From Acestrorhynchus altus (taxonomy: Eukaryota > Chordata > Actinopteri > Characiformes > Acestrorhynchidae): a stretch of DNA of 64,000 bases. Position numbers and translations under genes: made by a program. This document shows, in pieces, positions 11,169-23,520 of this stretch. Under the pieces are notes generated by a model that did not search any database, had not been told where the DNA came from, and worked only from the letters and a program-made list of their open reading frames with translations. The stretch is from contig CM067507.1 in assembly GCA_034509495.1 (NCBI GenBank), forward strand, positions 31,299,279 through 31,363,278. Direction: 5' to 3'. Positions within the stretch are counted from its first letter, which is position 1, and each line of letters starts with the position of its first letter.

Positions 11169-12660
11169 TAAAAGGATCTTTTACTTAACAGTGTTCAACA
11201 CTGGAACATGGCTTGTGTAACATCCACTGAAGACAGGGTGTTGGTAAATGACTGGTTCATTTTAAATTGCACTTTTGTAGATATTAAGATGTATTAGCTA
11301 ATGGATATTAATATAATCATCTACAGTGGTTGTGGTCTTTATCTGGGTTTGCAGGAATAGGACACTTCTGAGCTCTAAAAGGAACTGAACTGTGCTGGAA
11401 GTCGCTGGCTGCTGCATAATGCACTGTTAATTATAATGATATGCATAAACACATCAGCATTCTCCTTCAGTTTGCCACGTCTTCAGGTTGGATACAGCTT
11501 CAACTAACAAGCTTTTATAAATACCTTTATAATTTTTTTTTACCATAATAACTCATTTATGAATTTTAAACTCTTGCTGGCTCAATATGACAAAATACTA
11601 AAATTAATTTGCGATTAAATTAATCTTTATGTCAGTGGCACAATCCACCAAGTTTGATTTTATGAGCCCATAATCAGATTAACAGTTTTAGCAAGGTGTC
11701 TGGTTACTTCATCAATTTTTATAAACTCAATATTCTACCCATAGGGATGCAGGGATTAGAGCTTTATTCCTTAATCCTCCTTTATCTATTAAATATATAG
11801 GAATCAATATATGCTCTAAACAAGGATCATCTCAACCGTTCATGCCATTCCTTTAATGGAAGCAAAATGATGATTAAATGTTATAAATGTCACCTATTTT
11901 TCTTTTCCTATTGATCCAGAAGCTGTTTCTCATCTCTCAACTGAAAACAGTAAAATAGAAAAAAATGCTCTTCAGAAGAAGTACATTTTATTTTACAATG
12001 TAACTAAATGCAGTACGTATGCTGTACTGGACAAACAGCATGACGTCTGCATGAATAATAAACAAACAATAGCTCAAGAAACACTTAGTTCTCCATAAAT
12101 CCATTCCATCAAAATGCATCCAATCCTAAAGAACACCATCAAACCAGCTGCTTTAACTATTAATTATTAACTATTCACTCTTCTAATCGTACCATTTTAT
12201 TGTACAATCCCATCTTCCAAACTTTCACATTTCTTAGCCAGACAAACAAAGAGATGTGACTGTTCTGGACTGTCTCTTCAAAGATGACTTGCAACCACTT
12301 ACAAGAAAAATATAACTTACCCTGCCATTGCCTTTTTCAGTACCTCCAATTGCGGAGAGCTATTAAAGAAAAAAAAATCAATATCTACAATTTTCACTGA
12401 CCATCCCCAACTCTTGGTATGAGAAACTTAATCAACTCAACCCAGAAACATAATCTCACAATCTCACTGTTATTATTTCAAGATCACACAGCATCACTTC
12501 CAGCCGACAAACTGATCTCTGATCTTGTCTTACAATAAGCAGTAAATATATCAATTTATATGCAGTGACCTACTCTTTGGCCTGTAACACCATGCACAAT
12601 TTGCATGGCATAGTAAACATTAATAACAATAATAACTAGAAAGTGTTTCCTGAAAGAAAT
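11169..12660. other. Unassigned AT-rich DNA
   Basis: No gene or familiar repeat recognised. Poly-A and poly-T runs of 8-9 bases are scattered through it; no open frame has domain-like content. Confidence 0.5.
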
Positions 12661-12709
12661 GCAGACGTGCAGATTCCCACTTTCGGGCAGTGGCTAGGAT
12701 GTTTTGGGA

Positions 12710-12925
12710 TGCTTTTCAAACTGTTTTAAGCTAGGGAGTTGCTGTGGGATACCAGGTGGATGCCTAGAGATTGCTAGGTGGTTGCTATGGTGTTGCTAAG
12801 TGGTTTACAGGCAGGGATTTTGATTCCCCAGGTGGGCGCTATGGGGCTGTTAGGTGGTTGCTATGGTGTGGCTAGGTGGTTAATAGACAGTGATTATGCT
12901 ACCCCAGGTGGTTGTTATTACTGGT
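12710..12925. repeat. Degenerate minisatellite (GGTTGCTATGGTGTTGCTAG type)
   Basis: Imperfect tandem copies of a roughly 20-30 bp motif centred on AGGTGGTTGCTATGG (12,775-12,790; 12,852-12,866) mixed with TTGCTAAGTGG, GTGGCTAGGTGG and CCAGGTGG variants. The same motif vocabulary recurs at 25,070-25,350. Non-coding. Confidence 0.8.
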
Positions 12926-13532
12926 TGTTAGACTAATATACATTTAAACTGAGTTGACAGAACTACAAAATATTGCTTCTGCTTCTAAGAAGGCATGAAA
13001 CGCATGAATATAATAAAACAATTCAGAGCTGCAAAATACGTGACAAGAAAATGTTCACCGATTTGCACCAATGTTGTAAGAGGTTGGATTTTCTTAGTCT
13101 ATATCCTGTGTTGTGTTCTCATATGTTATAGCAATTAGGTATTTCAGTGTTTTTAATGATCTAATACTTGTTCCACTGAGTATTATGATGGGATTATGGA
13201 AATATTGAGATGCATTTAATATTCATTTGTCTTATAATTTCAGCCTTCCTCAGTGACTCAGTTTCCTCTCACTTAGGACAAAAATAATTCAGAATTGTGT
13301 CTCATGTCATGAGATCGCTCTCTAGCTGATCAAAATTGGGAATGTAAGAGCACTAGTTTTTCATAAACTCAGTATATGTGGAGTATTGTGGGAGAGAAAA
13401 TGTCTCAATCAGTTTTCCAGATGGTGTCTGTGGACTTCACATAATAAAGATTTCACATATCAGAGGTATTTTCCCTGATGGTCTTGTTATGAGAAACAGC
13501 TCTCATGAACTGTAATACTGTGATACTGTATA

Positions 13533-13561
13533 TACTTTGGAATAAGGCTGTAACATAGTTT
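13533..13561. mobile_element. Tc1-type terminal repeat fragment
   Basis: TTTGGAATAAGGCTGTAACA followed by TA is the inner part of the terminal inverted repeat seen at 23,397-23,510 and, reversed, at 38,098. Only about 30 bp survive here, with no neighbouring transposase sequence. Confidence 0.6.
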
Positions 13562-13756
13562 TTCTAATAGTTCTAAGGATTTGCATATTCCACCCCACAA
13601 GCCAATCCCAGCCAGATCTCAAAAGGAGTTCATACATATGTAACTAAAGGACCATTTCTGAATTTGTACAATGTGTACTAAACATAATGCAACCCAGCCC
13701 AGACACATGGAAATAAAATGTTTGAGTGTTGCAAAGCAATCAGTGCAATTTTCTGA

Positions 13757-14280
13757 ATCTAAACCTCAATCTAAACCTGTTCCTTACCCTAACCATACCC
13801 TAAACTTAACCCTAACTATAACCTAAACTAAACCCAGACTTAACCTAACCCATCCCTAAAACCTAACCCTAACTATAACCTTAATCTAGACTTAACCTAA
13901 CCTAATCCTAAAACCTAACCCTTACTATAACCTTAATCTAGACTTAACCTAACCCAATCCTAAAACCTAACCCTAACTATAACCTTAATCTAGACTTAAC
14001 CTAACCTAATCCTAAAACCTAACCCTAACTATAACCTTAATCTAAACTTAACCTAACCCTTACGAAAAACCTAAACTGATCCCAATCTTAACCATAACAA
14101 CCATAACATTAGCAATGTAACTCATGCTAAAACCTAATTTAACTAAACCTAACTAAACCTACGTTTAACCTTAACCTACCCCTAAAGCTAAAATTAATCA
14201 TAACCTAAACTTAACCTAACCCTTACTCAGATTGAGTAATTGAACCTTAACCTAACTCTTATCCTAAATTCTTACTATCC
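13757..14280. repeat. G-poor CCTAA/CCCTAA-type tract with 52-bp higher-order repeat
   Basis: About 520 bp built from CTAA, CCTAA, CCCTAA and CTTAA words with very few G on this strand. Within it a 52-bp unit beginning CCTAAAACCTAACCC recurs at 13,855, 13,907, 13,959 and 14,011, with a more diverged copy before (from about 13,803). The words resemble telomeric CCCTAA but are not pure, and the array is interstitial. A similar tract in the opposite orientation (GGTTAG/GGTTTAG words) is at 60,012-60,200. Expansion by slippage or unequal exchange is the simplest origin. Confidence 0.92.
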
Positions 14281-16145
14281 TGCAGGAGTTTTTTTCCCAT
14301 TCTTCGTCATTAAAGCCTTATCAACATACTATCCAGAAAGTAGTCACATGAAGTGACCAAGTGTTTAGAATGTGCCCCAGGGTTCTTTCCTCCCTTATTA
14401 TATTAGTCCATTTTAATACCCCTCCTGACAGCAGGACACCTTGAAGATGCCTGAAAGAGAAAGAGCCAAGCAGAACAAAAAGTAGCGTGTTGGGCAGTCA
14501 AGGGTGGAACGTGTCTGTCGAATAGGACACCCCAAGGGAGTTGATTTAAGAGAGGTAGAGTGTGAACTGAGGCTAAGGAAGCTTAGTATAAGGGGGTGGT
14601 GTTATTGGCTCCCCTCCAGAAGAAAGAAGAAAAAACATTATCAGTATCCTATAGGGTGAGGTCTTGTGTTGTTGACTATTAAAGCAGGTTAGAGGGAAAT
14701 TAAAGCTAATTAGTGCAATAGCTGGAGAGGGGAGATTGTGATCTGATCTTGGCTTTAAAGTAGAATCTTACTTGTAGTTTCATAGAAAGGAAAGCAATGC
14801 CTAGGAAAATTGCTAATATTTAAATTTTAATGTTGTAGATGAGTGCGGTTGTGTGGATGGGGAGGGGAAGCCTAGTTTTTTTTTCTATACACTGGTTGTA
14901 TCTATATTTGGTTACTATTGGGGAAACACTTAAATGGTTTTAACCTGGGCAGCATAAAAGTATTAAAATGGTGAGACTGAAAAACCATGAACCCGAACAT
15001 CGCAAAGTATTGTGTTTCTAGTTTGTTTAAAACCCTGTGTGCTGAAAACCGTTTAATAAAAACGGAAAACTAATGATTGATGCTACTTTCTCAATTTTCT
15101 CTGCTCTGCCAGACTGTTTAATGATTCATGAATTCTTGTTTTGACAGTCAGTCACTGTCAGACTGAAAAAGAAACTCCAATTACTGAAGAGGATACATAA
15201 CATCAGGAATAATTTCAATCTGAACAACACAGCACACACATACATATTCGGAATGTGATCCATAAATTGACCCAGTCTGCATCTTATGACAGTTGCATAT
15301 AACAGACTGTAGCCTTAATAAGTCATGCAGGTTATACCTAATTATATGAAGCATTTCCCTTTTGTGTGTTCCACAGAGCACCCATTAAGTGAACCAACTG
15401 AGGAATATCCTGATTATAATTAATTGATAAATGGTGTGGTGGAGTGTATGGAAATCAACACCATGCTTGTTTAGGAGCAGAGCTGCAGGAATAATTAATC
15501 AACAAGGGTGTAGAGTAATCTCACTCTACATTACATTGATGTCTATAACATAATGTCTCATTAGTGTGCTAAGGCCACAGGGTTGCCCACATCTTTGGGC
15601 ACATGTATGTTGGTGTGGAATAAATGCATGAAGAGCTTTTGAAGCTAAACAGTTCGTGGGCCTGGATCTGAGGGGACAGATTAATATAGACTTTTATTAC
15701 TTTGCTGCAAGTCCCTTTAGGGAAGACATGCGGCAATAGGGAGAGCTCCCGGTATGATATTACTCACAAATGTTTATGCCCCAGTACCATAATTCCTCCA
15801 GGCCTGAAGTGTCACTTGAAAAATGTATATAATATCTTCACATTATACCACTCATTTCCCAAGATGAGGCTTTTTGTGTGTGTAATATGTTTTTTGTGTC
15901 CCACAAGCAATGCAAAATTTGTTCAGCTGCATAAATCCTCTCTGACTGCCTGCTTTGGCTCTCCATTTTTGAGGGTGGCTGTTAGGATGGAGAAGCTGTG
16001 TTAATTTAAAGGGGTATGGAGCTGGACCACTGGGGTACAGTCCGGGATCAGAGAACTGTATGTGGACCATAGATATTAAGGAGTTGAGGTGAGCTTGTGC
16101 CTGGACTTGGAATGGACATGGATTTTAAGCTATGGTAAGATCCTT
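14281..16145. other. Unassigned DNA
   Basis: No recognisable gene, TE or long simple repeat. Weak open frames at 15,702-16,070 on both strands have no domain-like content. Confidence 0.5.
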
Positions 16146-16147
16146 TT

Positions 16148-16524
16148 GGGTGGCATGGTGGCTTGGTGGTGCATTTGCCTCCCAGTGCTTGGGTTCAAGG
16201 CCCTATCTGGGTGGAGGTTCCATGTTCTTCCTGTGCCTGTCTGGGTTTCCTACAGAAACTCCGATTTCCTCCCACATTGCACATAGATATCAGGCAAATT
16301 AGCTTCTCTAAATTGTCTTGGTGTGTGAATGTATGTCTGCTTGCACAGAAATGGATCTGTCTTTGGTGGACCCACTATTGCTTAATGCAGTCCTCCAGGT
16401 AGATGGTTGTTTCCAGTAGAGAGTTTGCTGCGTGTGATTCTTCTTGCTGGTGTGTGTAGAATGCTGACTGTAAACTGTCTAGAAAGGCACTATATGAGTG
16501 TAACTTTCATTCTTTCATTTATTA
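16148..16524 (+). mobile_element. tRNA-derived SINE, near full length
   Basis: Head: GGTGGCATGGTGGCTTGGTG (A-box region) and GGGTTCAAGGCCC (B-box-like, 16,190-16,202). The body has the common fish SINE words GGTGGAGGTTCCATGTTCTT, CTGTCTGGGTTTCCTACAGA and CCGATTTCCTCCCAC. The end is AAACTGTCTAGAAAGGCACT then ATATGAGTGTAAC, a LINE-derived tail type, and then ATTCTTTCATT. It is related in its central body to the SINEs at 46,562-46,862 and, on minus, 41,750-42,000, but has a different 3' tail. Many substitutions; not active-looking. Confidence 0.85.
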
Positions 16525-17149
16525 TAGTAACATTATTGTTACTGAAGCACTAAGAAGTTCAAGACCATCTCCATCCATCCAAGAAAGGTTAATCTGTAAG
16601 GTTGCAGAAATAACATTCCTGGACTGTTGACAGCATTTCTCACACTATGTTCCCAGTTAGACAAACACTTATATTGTGGAAGTAACATTCCCAAAAATTC
16701 AAGTCTTTGAGTCTTTCAAGCCCTTTCTTAGCCTGGGTCTTGCAACATCTGAATCCTTGCAGATGCTGCCATGTATGGATGTCAGGGGCAGAGCCAACTC
16801 CCTGGGCAACTGGGCGAGGACAAAACTGGTGATGGGGGTGCGGTGAAGCAAAACTGGAGTTTCACACACACACATTTCAAACATGGTCTCACATGCATGA
16901 TTTCCCAGGCCATCAACTGCTTGTCCCGTCCCTCAGTGCCTACACATCTTCTTGATGCAATCCTCACACACGACAGGTGATGCTTGCCATACTGCAGAGG
17001 TCATTTTTAACAGAAGAACCCTGGAACAGGTTTCTGGGTAGTACTAACCGTTGGCCTTTTGCCATTTATTCTATTCAACATCCACTCCCTAAAAAAATTG
17101 GACTACCTTAGCGGATGACCAATCTGAAGCTTATCACGTCAGACAGGAC

Positions 17150-17353
17150 AGCACTGGAGAAGAGCCGAATCTGGGGAAGAGAGTGGGAACAAGCCTAAAA
17201 GCTAACCCAGCTATGAACTCTTCAGCTTTCTTACAGCACATCGTACAGAGAGGACACAGAGAGGACAGCAACACAATCCACTAAGACTGTAGAATTATTA
17301 AAGTGTGTTACAATGTTAAAATTATACTGCAATATGTAGATTCTGTGAGCTGT
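17150..17353 (+). repeat. Dispersed repeat of unknown class, copy 1
   Basis: Shares with 19,346-19,530 the ordered blocks CTGGGGAAG, CCTAAAAGCTAACCCAGCTA (GGCTAAAAGC in copy 2), CAGAGAGGACACAGAGAGGA followed by CAGCAACAC, and TACAATGTTAA. Spacing between the blocks is also nearly the same. No terminal repeats, head promoter or coding frame was recognised, so the class is unknown. Confidence 0.85.
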
Positions 17354-18098
17354 GTAGAAGGCAAAGAGCATATTTTCATACTCGTTTGCTTGCATTGGTT
17401 TGAATTAATTAATGACTGTGAACTTGGAACATTTTCTCAGGTGGTTTAGATTGGATTAGAAATCATGTGACAACATTCTCTCTGCGTTTTGGTCAGACCT
17501 GAAAGTAAATACATGAAAGTGAATACATTTCTGAACAGTTTAACATGGAGCAGTCGCAGACAGGGCAGTTTAAACTACATCTGCAGAGGCAAAACTTGCA
17601 GATTACACCTGATATTTGTGTCAGATCGAGGTTGGATCGTGCTTCAGAGTTTGTATGGGACAGGAAAGAGACCTTTAAAGGGTCTCAGTGCAGTTGTTTT
17701 GGTCCACATCTGAGTGCAATTACTGCTTTCACATTCAAAAACAAACCACACCAAAGGTGAAAACAAACCAGAGGTCAATTTAACAGGACCAGAAAGTGCA
17801 GGTGTGAAGATCCAAACACTGGACTCGATCAAGTGACTGAATCGTAGCAAACAAAGACAAGGCAATTTCTATTTCTGATGTTTTATTTTTTTATTATTAT
17901 TATTATTTCATTGCCATAATGTTGAAAAATAACACATAACTGAACCTAACATCAAAAAATTACCACAAGAAAACCAGCCCCTCGGGGGAGTGTAGGCTTT
18001 CTCGCTACAGAAGTCAGCTCACTAACCCAAAAGAACACACAGCAAGGCTGTTCCATTCCTAGCCCACTAATTGGAAGGCCGATTTGGCGAGAGTGCAT

Positions 18099-18099
<1 letters not shown>
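17354..18099. other. Unassigned DNA with a short ATT patch
   Basis: No gene recognised. A TTATTATTATTATTATTTC stretch occurs near 17,891. A short palindromic-looking area around 17,690-17,770 (ACCACACCAAAGGTG) was noted but not assigned. Confidence 0.45.

Positions 18100-18181
<82 letters not shown>
18100..18181. repeat. (CA)n microsatellite, about 41 units
   Basis: Pure AC array of about 82 bp. The open frames reading His-Thr and Cys-Val runs over it on the two strands are artefacts. Confidence 0.97.
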
Positions 18182-18184
<3 letters not shown>

Positions 18185-19148
18185 CGCACGAATAAGCAAT
18201 GCTCATCTCAAGTTCTCTTTCTCTCTGTTCAGTCTGTGGGCTTTCTGAGAGCCTTTCAGAGTCTGTTTACTTGCTCCTCACTTTCAGCTCATACTGGCAA
18301 AAAAGAGCTGAGGACTTCTCTGCTTTGAATCAAAAGCATATCCAGATGAAATCCCCACATCATAACTGCATTGTTTTGGTGCCTGGCTTTTAGCTGTGTT
18401 TGTGAAGAACTCACAACACCTCAAGAATTATGAGACCACAGCTACAGAGGACGAAGATCATAAACAACACTGGTGCTCTATATGCTCAGATACTGCCTAT
18501 GGTTTTCACTCTATGCTGAGATTTATCCTCTACGTCCTCCTCGTCCTCGTCCTTTCTCCTCTACACCAGGTGGACTGCAGAGCACATCCAATCAGAGGTT
18601 AATCAGGTCAGGAGGAACCACACAAAAGGATTAAAGAGGAGGGTTTGACTCTTCTTTTTTAAAGCCCATCTCCAGAATCACTGGATACCTTAGGTGGGCT
18701 GGCTGGGAAAAGTGTTTCACATTAGTGTTCCTCAGCTCCAGTCAGCAGGCTCCTCCACACTGCATAGATTAGTTTAGCATACTCCCTACTCTAACACTCC
18801 AGATTTACAGTAACTCATGAAAACTTAATTCGCTGATGAGGTGAGTGAGGTGTGTGGGTAGAGAAAACACTAAATTCTGCATCGCTGACACACTCTTACA
18901 TTAAAGAGTGAACACTGAGGAGCTCTTTATGGTGATGAAATGGAGGCTCTATTAAAAAAAAAATACACAATACCAAAGTCCAGGAACCAAAAAGTCATTT
19001 TACACAAAGCCATAACATTTCGATTCAATGCAAATGAAGCTGTAAGAAAAGCTATGAATACTAAAGCTGCCTACCACTGACCTTAAAGTCTGTATTGCTT
19101 GTAAATGGCTTTATTATACAGATGTCCATGAAGATGCTGTTTTGATCT
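18182..19148. other. Unassigned DNA
   Basis: Nothing recognised. A CTCCTCGTCCTCGTCC-type patch lies near 18,537. No exon-like segment was supported. Confidence 0.45.
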
Positions 19149-19325
19149 AGTGTATTATACTGGACCTGTTTAAAAGTTAGTGGATACCCCTTCTAATCAA
19201 TGCTTTCAGGCAATTTAAGTTGCACCCATTGCTGACACAGATGTGCAAATGCACACACACGTTGTCTAATCCCTGTAGAGAAGTGCTGCCAATAGAATAG
19301 GACTATCTGTAGCAGACAGACTTGG
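19149..19325 (+). mobile_element. Tc1-like non-autonomous element, 5' portion
   Basis: Begins near a TAGTGTATTATAC terminus and continues GTTAGTGGATACCCCTTCTA, GTTGCACCCATTGCTGACAC, AATGCACACACACGTTGTCT and CCAATAGAATAGGACTATCT. This order matches deletion derivatives of a fish Tc1 lineage in which most of the transposase is lost. The AATAGAATAGGACT-CTGTAG block is shared with 28,628-28,880. It ends abruptly beside copy 2 of the unknown repeat at 19,346. Confidence 0.7.
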
Positions 19326-19345
19326 CAGAGAGAAGGCAAATCGTG

Positions 19346-19530
19346 GGAGAAGTGCCAACACTGGGGAAGGCAGTTGAGGTAAGGCTAAAAGCTAACCCAG
19401 CTACCAATTCCTCAGCTAGCGAGATTGTGCAGAGAGGACACAGAGAGGACAGCAACACTATGCACTAAAGCTCTGGAATAATTACAATGTTAATACTATG
19501 TCTCAATAAGTGGGTCATGTAAGCTGTATC
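19346..19530 (+). repeat. Dispersed repeat of unknown class, copy 2
   Basis: Pairs with 17,150-17,353; the best conserved parts are AAAAGCTAACCCAGCTA and AGAGAGGACACAGAGAGGAC. This copy sits immediately 3' of a Tc1-like fragment, so it may be part of that element or its insertion site. Copy 1 lacks the Tc1 sequence upstream, which argues for an independent repeat. Confidence 0.85.
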
Positions 19531-22500
19531 TTAAATCAAAAACAAAACAAAAACAGAGATTGTCATTTTCTGCATGTTTTATTCTTATTCAAAACAACAG
19601 AGTTGTGACACTGCATCCAAACATTTTTGTCCCCAAAGTTATATAGTTTGCATGCATCAAATAACCAATGAAAAATTTGTAATTAGTAATGTAATTTGTA
19701 CTTTTGTATTTCAAATGAGCAAATTTTCAAATGCAGTTTGGATTTTCATATTTGGAGAGTCAAAGAACATTTAATTTAGTAATACAATGGACCTGTAGGT
19801 GGCAACAATATACCTGTACTGCCGCTAGCCTGCTATATATGCAAATCGCATTATGGAGTGAGGTACTAATGCAGTAAACACGTTGGCTGTGTGGAAGCAG
19901 TGACTGTGCAGACAAGATCAAATCAAGAACATTTGGTCTTTATATTTTTATAGCAGTTTTAATAAAGTGGTGACATTTCATTACATTGATTCATGGATCT
20001 TAAATATCACTTTAACATTTTAAACTGCTGTAACTTTTGCAGCATTTAAGGTGAAAATCCCAGCTACAGAAAAACTTGTGATTGCAGCCGTGTTTGTCAG
20101 AAATCAGCATGTTCTGAAATTAATGTCAGAATCTTTATATTGAAGTTATCTGATGGCTATCAGAGGCCAAAACCTCTGGGGGAAGCAGGTTAGATGTAGG
20201 GGATCGTTCCAAGTCCACATGTGGGACTGTACCAACCATTGTATTGAATTGACGGGGTACAGCTTAAGTCATGTTGTGCTCACTGGTGTGTCTGCAGGGA
20301 CACTAATAATGGTCGGTGTTTCATTAATATTTAAATTGTTGTTTAAGTAAATTGTTGTGTTAAGTAATTTATGCAAAGGTGAAATGTCTTGTATCCTTGT
20401 AATGTTCTAAGCAATGTTTGGCAGGTGAACATGAGCTTGGAATGGCATTTGGGTCAGGATGTGAAGCTGAAGCCCCCTGGCAAAGTGCAAAGAAAGAGAT
20501 AAGAAAGGAGGTGATGGTGAGGTGGAGGGTGTGAAGCGGTTTGACGCGATATGGTGGAAGTGAGAGGTTATATAGGCTGAGAGAGAGGAGATTGGGCTTT
20601 GGACCATGTCCCAGAATTAAACTATGATATAACTCCACTAAAACTATGATGTTAAGATGGTAGCTGGTAAAATGTGGCTGGTAGAAAGTAGTTGGTGGAA
20701 GAAAAAAATAATTTCTGACACGGTAACTAAACCCTAAACACACGGGTGTAAATGCACACTTTACTCTCAGAACAAACAATGCAGTGATTATGAGTTCTGA
20801 AAAGCAGGGGACACATATAACAACAAACACAGGCTCTAAACTAATAAATTGTAAGTGCACTCATTAGGATATAGGATGTGGAGGTTTTGGACTCGAAATA
20901 TTGCTTTTGCATAAACTATACTGGCAGCTGTAGGTGTAGAAGATTCCCTGGAGAAAGAATAAGTACCCTTGTTTAACCTAACACTATATTACATGAAAGG
21001 CTTCATTAAAAACACATTAACATGATGCTACTGAATTCAATACGTCTTCCAGATAACTACATGACTTCTGCATGTAATTCGTAGAAAAAAAACACAACCA
21101 GCAGATCAACCCTGCTGAGCTACACCTCATTCCCACAAAACAGGCATGAGGCAAGGAATTCCCACTGAGTGGGTATCATTATCAGTCCATCTCCCTCTCT
21201 CTGCATGTGAAGTTCAGCCCTGGGTTACAGTAATCTCTTGTGAGTGGAAGAGCCTGATCTGCATCTTCACTCTGGATTTAGTTGTCAGTGGAGGGATAGA
21301 GCCTTTTAATTGCATTAAAGATCGAGTCACTCTCTTCTCTGTAAAACAGCTTTCAATACTATCAAAGATAGTTCTTTAATAAGACTACTTTCACTGGGCT
21401 TATGGGTCTCTTTACAGAATCATTTAGTCACACCGTGTTTCAACATTTTACAGGAGCAGATTTATTTTATAAATGTAATTAAAGATATTAATATAGATAA
21501 TAAGTTAATGAATGTCACTTAAAGAAACTCAACAAGCCTGATTACGTCGGCCATGCATTTTGTATCCAGATTGTATCTGGATCTATTTTGGCCACTTTCT
21601 GTTTACAATTCTCACTAAATATGTCCCCAGTGCGACCGGATGAGATCAGAATTACTTAATTTAAGTAGAATCTACTTAATTTCCATTGTAATTTTCTGTT
21701 AAAAGTAGTTTTGCATCAACACGAGACCATGGCATCTTTAGAGTAACTGTAAAAATAGGTGGTTCATTTACATCTAATGATACATTTAATGGCTAAATCA
21801 GGAAATGCATACGGTCATTTAATCTTTAGAACTCTAGGCTAATTTTATGTTTTCATAGTTTGATGTACTTTTATTTGCCAAATAATGTTCAGAAAAGTTA
21901 TTATTTATAGGAGATGATAGATAGATTTTTTCTTCAAAAAATGTGTGTCATGTCTTAAGGTTACTCTAATCCTCAAGCGGTCTGAGGAACTGAATTTGTA
22001 TCTGTTAAATGCTTCATAGGTGCATTTACATCTGCATTTTATGTGCTTTAATCTTATCCAAATGTAATCTGGACATGAGAGCAGCCCCCACTCACTTGAG
22101 GAAAACAAGGGGGAATGCATGTGAGAGTGGACATAATAGAAAGTGAAAAAGCAAGAACCAGTTCAAAGTTATTAATAGTTACTAGCCATTGTTATTCATT
22201 TGTGTGATGTATATGTTGTCCTAATCCCACACTCATAGAATTGGTTAACCACTCACTTTTGCACATGAATCTGAAATCCATTGCAAGATATTGTGAAAGA
22301 ACGCAAAGGTCCCTTATATGATGAAATAATGTTTCATAATGTAAAATGATCAGACATTCTTCAGGGCTGTTCACAGATTTGATTTCTCTCATACATGTCT
22401 CTACATTAGACCAGATTCATGAAACTATACAGATCCAATCCAAATGTGTAACACGATAAAGTCTTATTCATAAAGTCCCAGTGGGCATGATTAGAGTCTT

Positions 22501-23228
22501 AATCTCCACACCGCTGTGGTATTTCTAGACATGTCCTTGCAAAAACCGAATCAAAATCAAATTATATTAATTCAATTAAATCAATACACAGCAGAACAAA
22601 CTGTCGGGCTCTTCATTCTGTGTCTTTTCTTTTTTAAACAGGCTGAACAGTGTTCAAAGCTGTATAAGGCACTGAATTCTGTATGAATGAGCTGGAATCA
22701 ATACAATCACAAATGCAGCCTCAAATGTCTAACATTGCTCAAATCTTGTAAGATAATAAAAAAAATTAGGTATTCAGCTGATAATGTCTGCTGTGCATGC
22801 ATAGCTTGTTGGTGGCATGCCTGTGTGACCAAACATATTTGAAAACATTATAGAAAAGGTCATTCATTTCATATTGGCCTCTTCTGGGCAATTTATATGA
22901 ATGCAAATAAGGGAGGAGGGCACTGGCTGTACATTTAATGCTCCTCCAATAATCTTCAAATATGAATCAGCTGTTACCATGACACTGTTTGCTTTTGGTT
23001 TTCTCTGGTGATGTGTGTTTTTGCATGTGGCCCATTGTCCCAGAAATTCTCAATGGTATTTAAATCTGGCCGTGGTCAGTCCTATAATGAAATTAAGGCA
23101 GGCTGCTTCATTAGAACAAAAGCAAAACTCATAATTTATATGGATGGGTCAGAACTCAGGCAGGCAGGTACCCGATAGACAATTGCAAATCACAGATCAA
23201 AAGAACAAAGAAAAGGGGTAAAACAAAA
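19531..23228. other. Long AT-rich unassigned interval
   Basis: No gene, SINE or TE was recognised in about 3.7 kb. A minus-strand open frame of 163 codons at 20,369-20,860 is one of the longest in the window, but it has low-complexity Ser/Leu/Pro-rich content and no recognisable domain or splice context. The part at 22,895-23,005 has an octamer-like ATGCAAAT (22,901) in repeat-free sequence and may be a non-coding regulatory segment. Confidence 0.5.
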
Positions 23229-23510
23229 AATCCAACTAGAGGAGTGATTTCCATCTGGCCACTCTACCATACAGGCCTGATTGGTGAAGTGCTGCAGAAA
23301 TGGTTGCCCTTCTAAAAGGTTCTCCTCTCTCCACAGCAGTGTTGTAGCTCTGTCAGAGTGATTATTGGGTTATTGGTCACCTCCTGACTAAGTATAGAAT
23401 TTTGAGGGAAAAATGAATTTAATTCATATTGAAATAAGGCTGTAACATAAAATTTGCAAAAAGTGAAGGTAATACTTTTTGGATGCACTCTATTTGCTGT
23501 TAATCACCAT
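23229..23510 (-). mobile_element. Tc1-like element, internally deleted, minus strand
   Basis: Plus-strand words TCCATCTGGCCACTCTACCA, CAGGCCTGATTGGTG and GGTTCTCCTCTCTCCACAG are the antisense of a fish Tc1 transposase; they run to about 23,390. The sequence then jumps directly to the terminal repeat: GAATTTTGAGGGAAAAATGA, AATAAGGCTGTAACATAAAA and CTTTTTGGATGCACTC. The whole 3' half expected between these (as in 38,690-39,090) is missing. It is a deletion derivative of the lineage at 38,080-39,178 and cannot encode transposase. Confidence 0.85.
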
Positions 23511-23520
23511 GAATACACTT

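Noticed and set aside
13757..14280. True telomere or chromosome end
   Set aside because: Words are mixed (CTAA, CCTAA, CTTAA) instead of pure CCCTAA, and unique sequence continues on both sides, so it is an interstitial degenerate tract.
20369..20860. Minus-strand open frame of 163 codons
   Set aside because: No recognisable domain, biased low-complexity Leu/Ser/Pro content, no splice or promoter context, and a nested second open frame in another phase. Most likely a chance frame.
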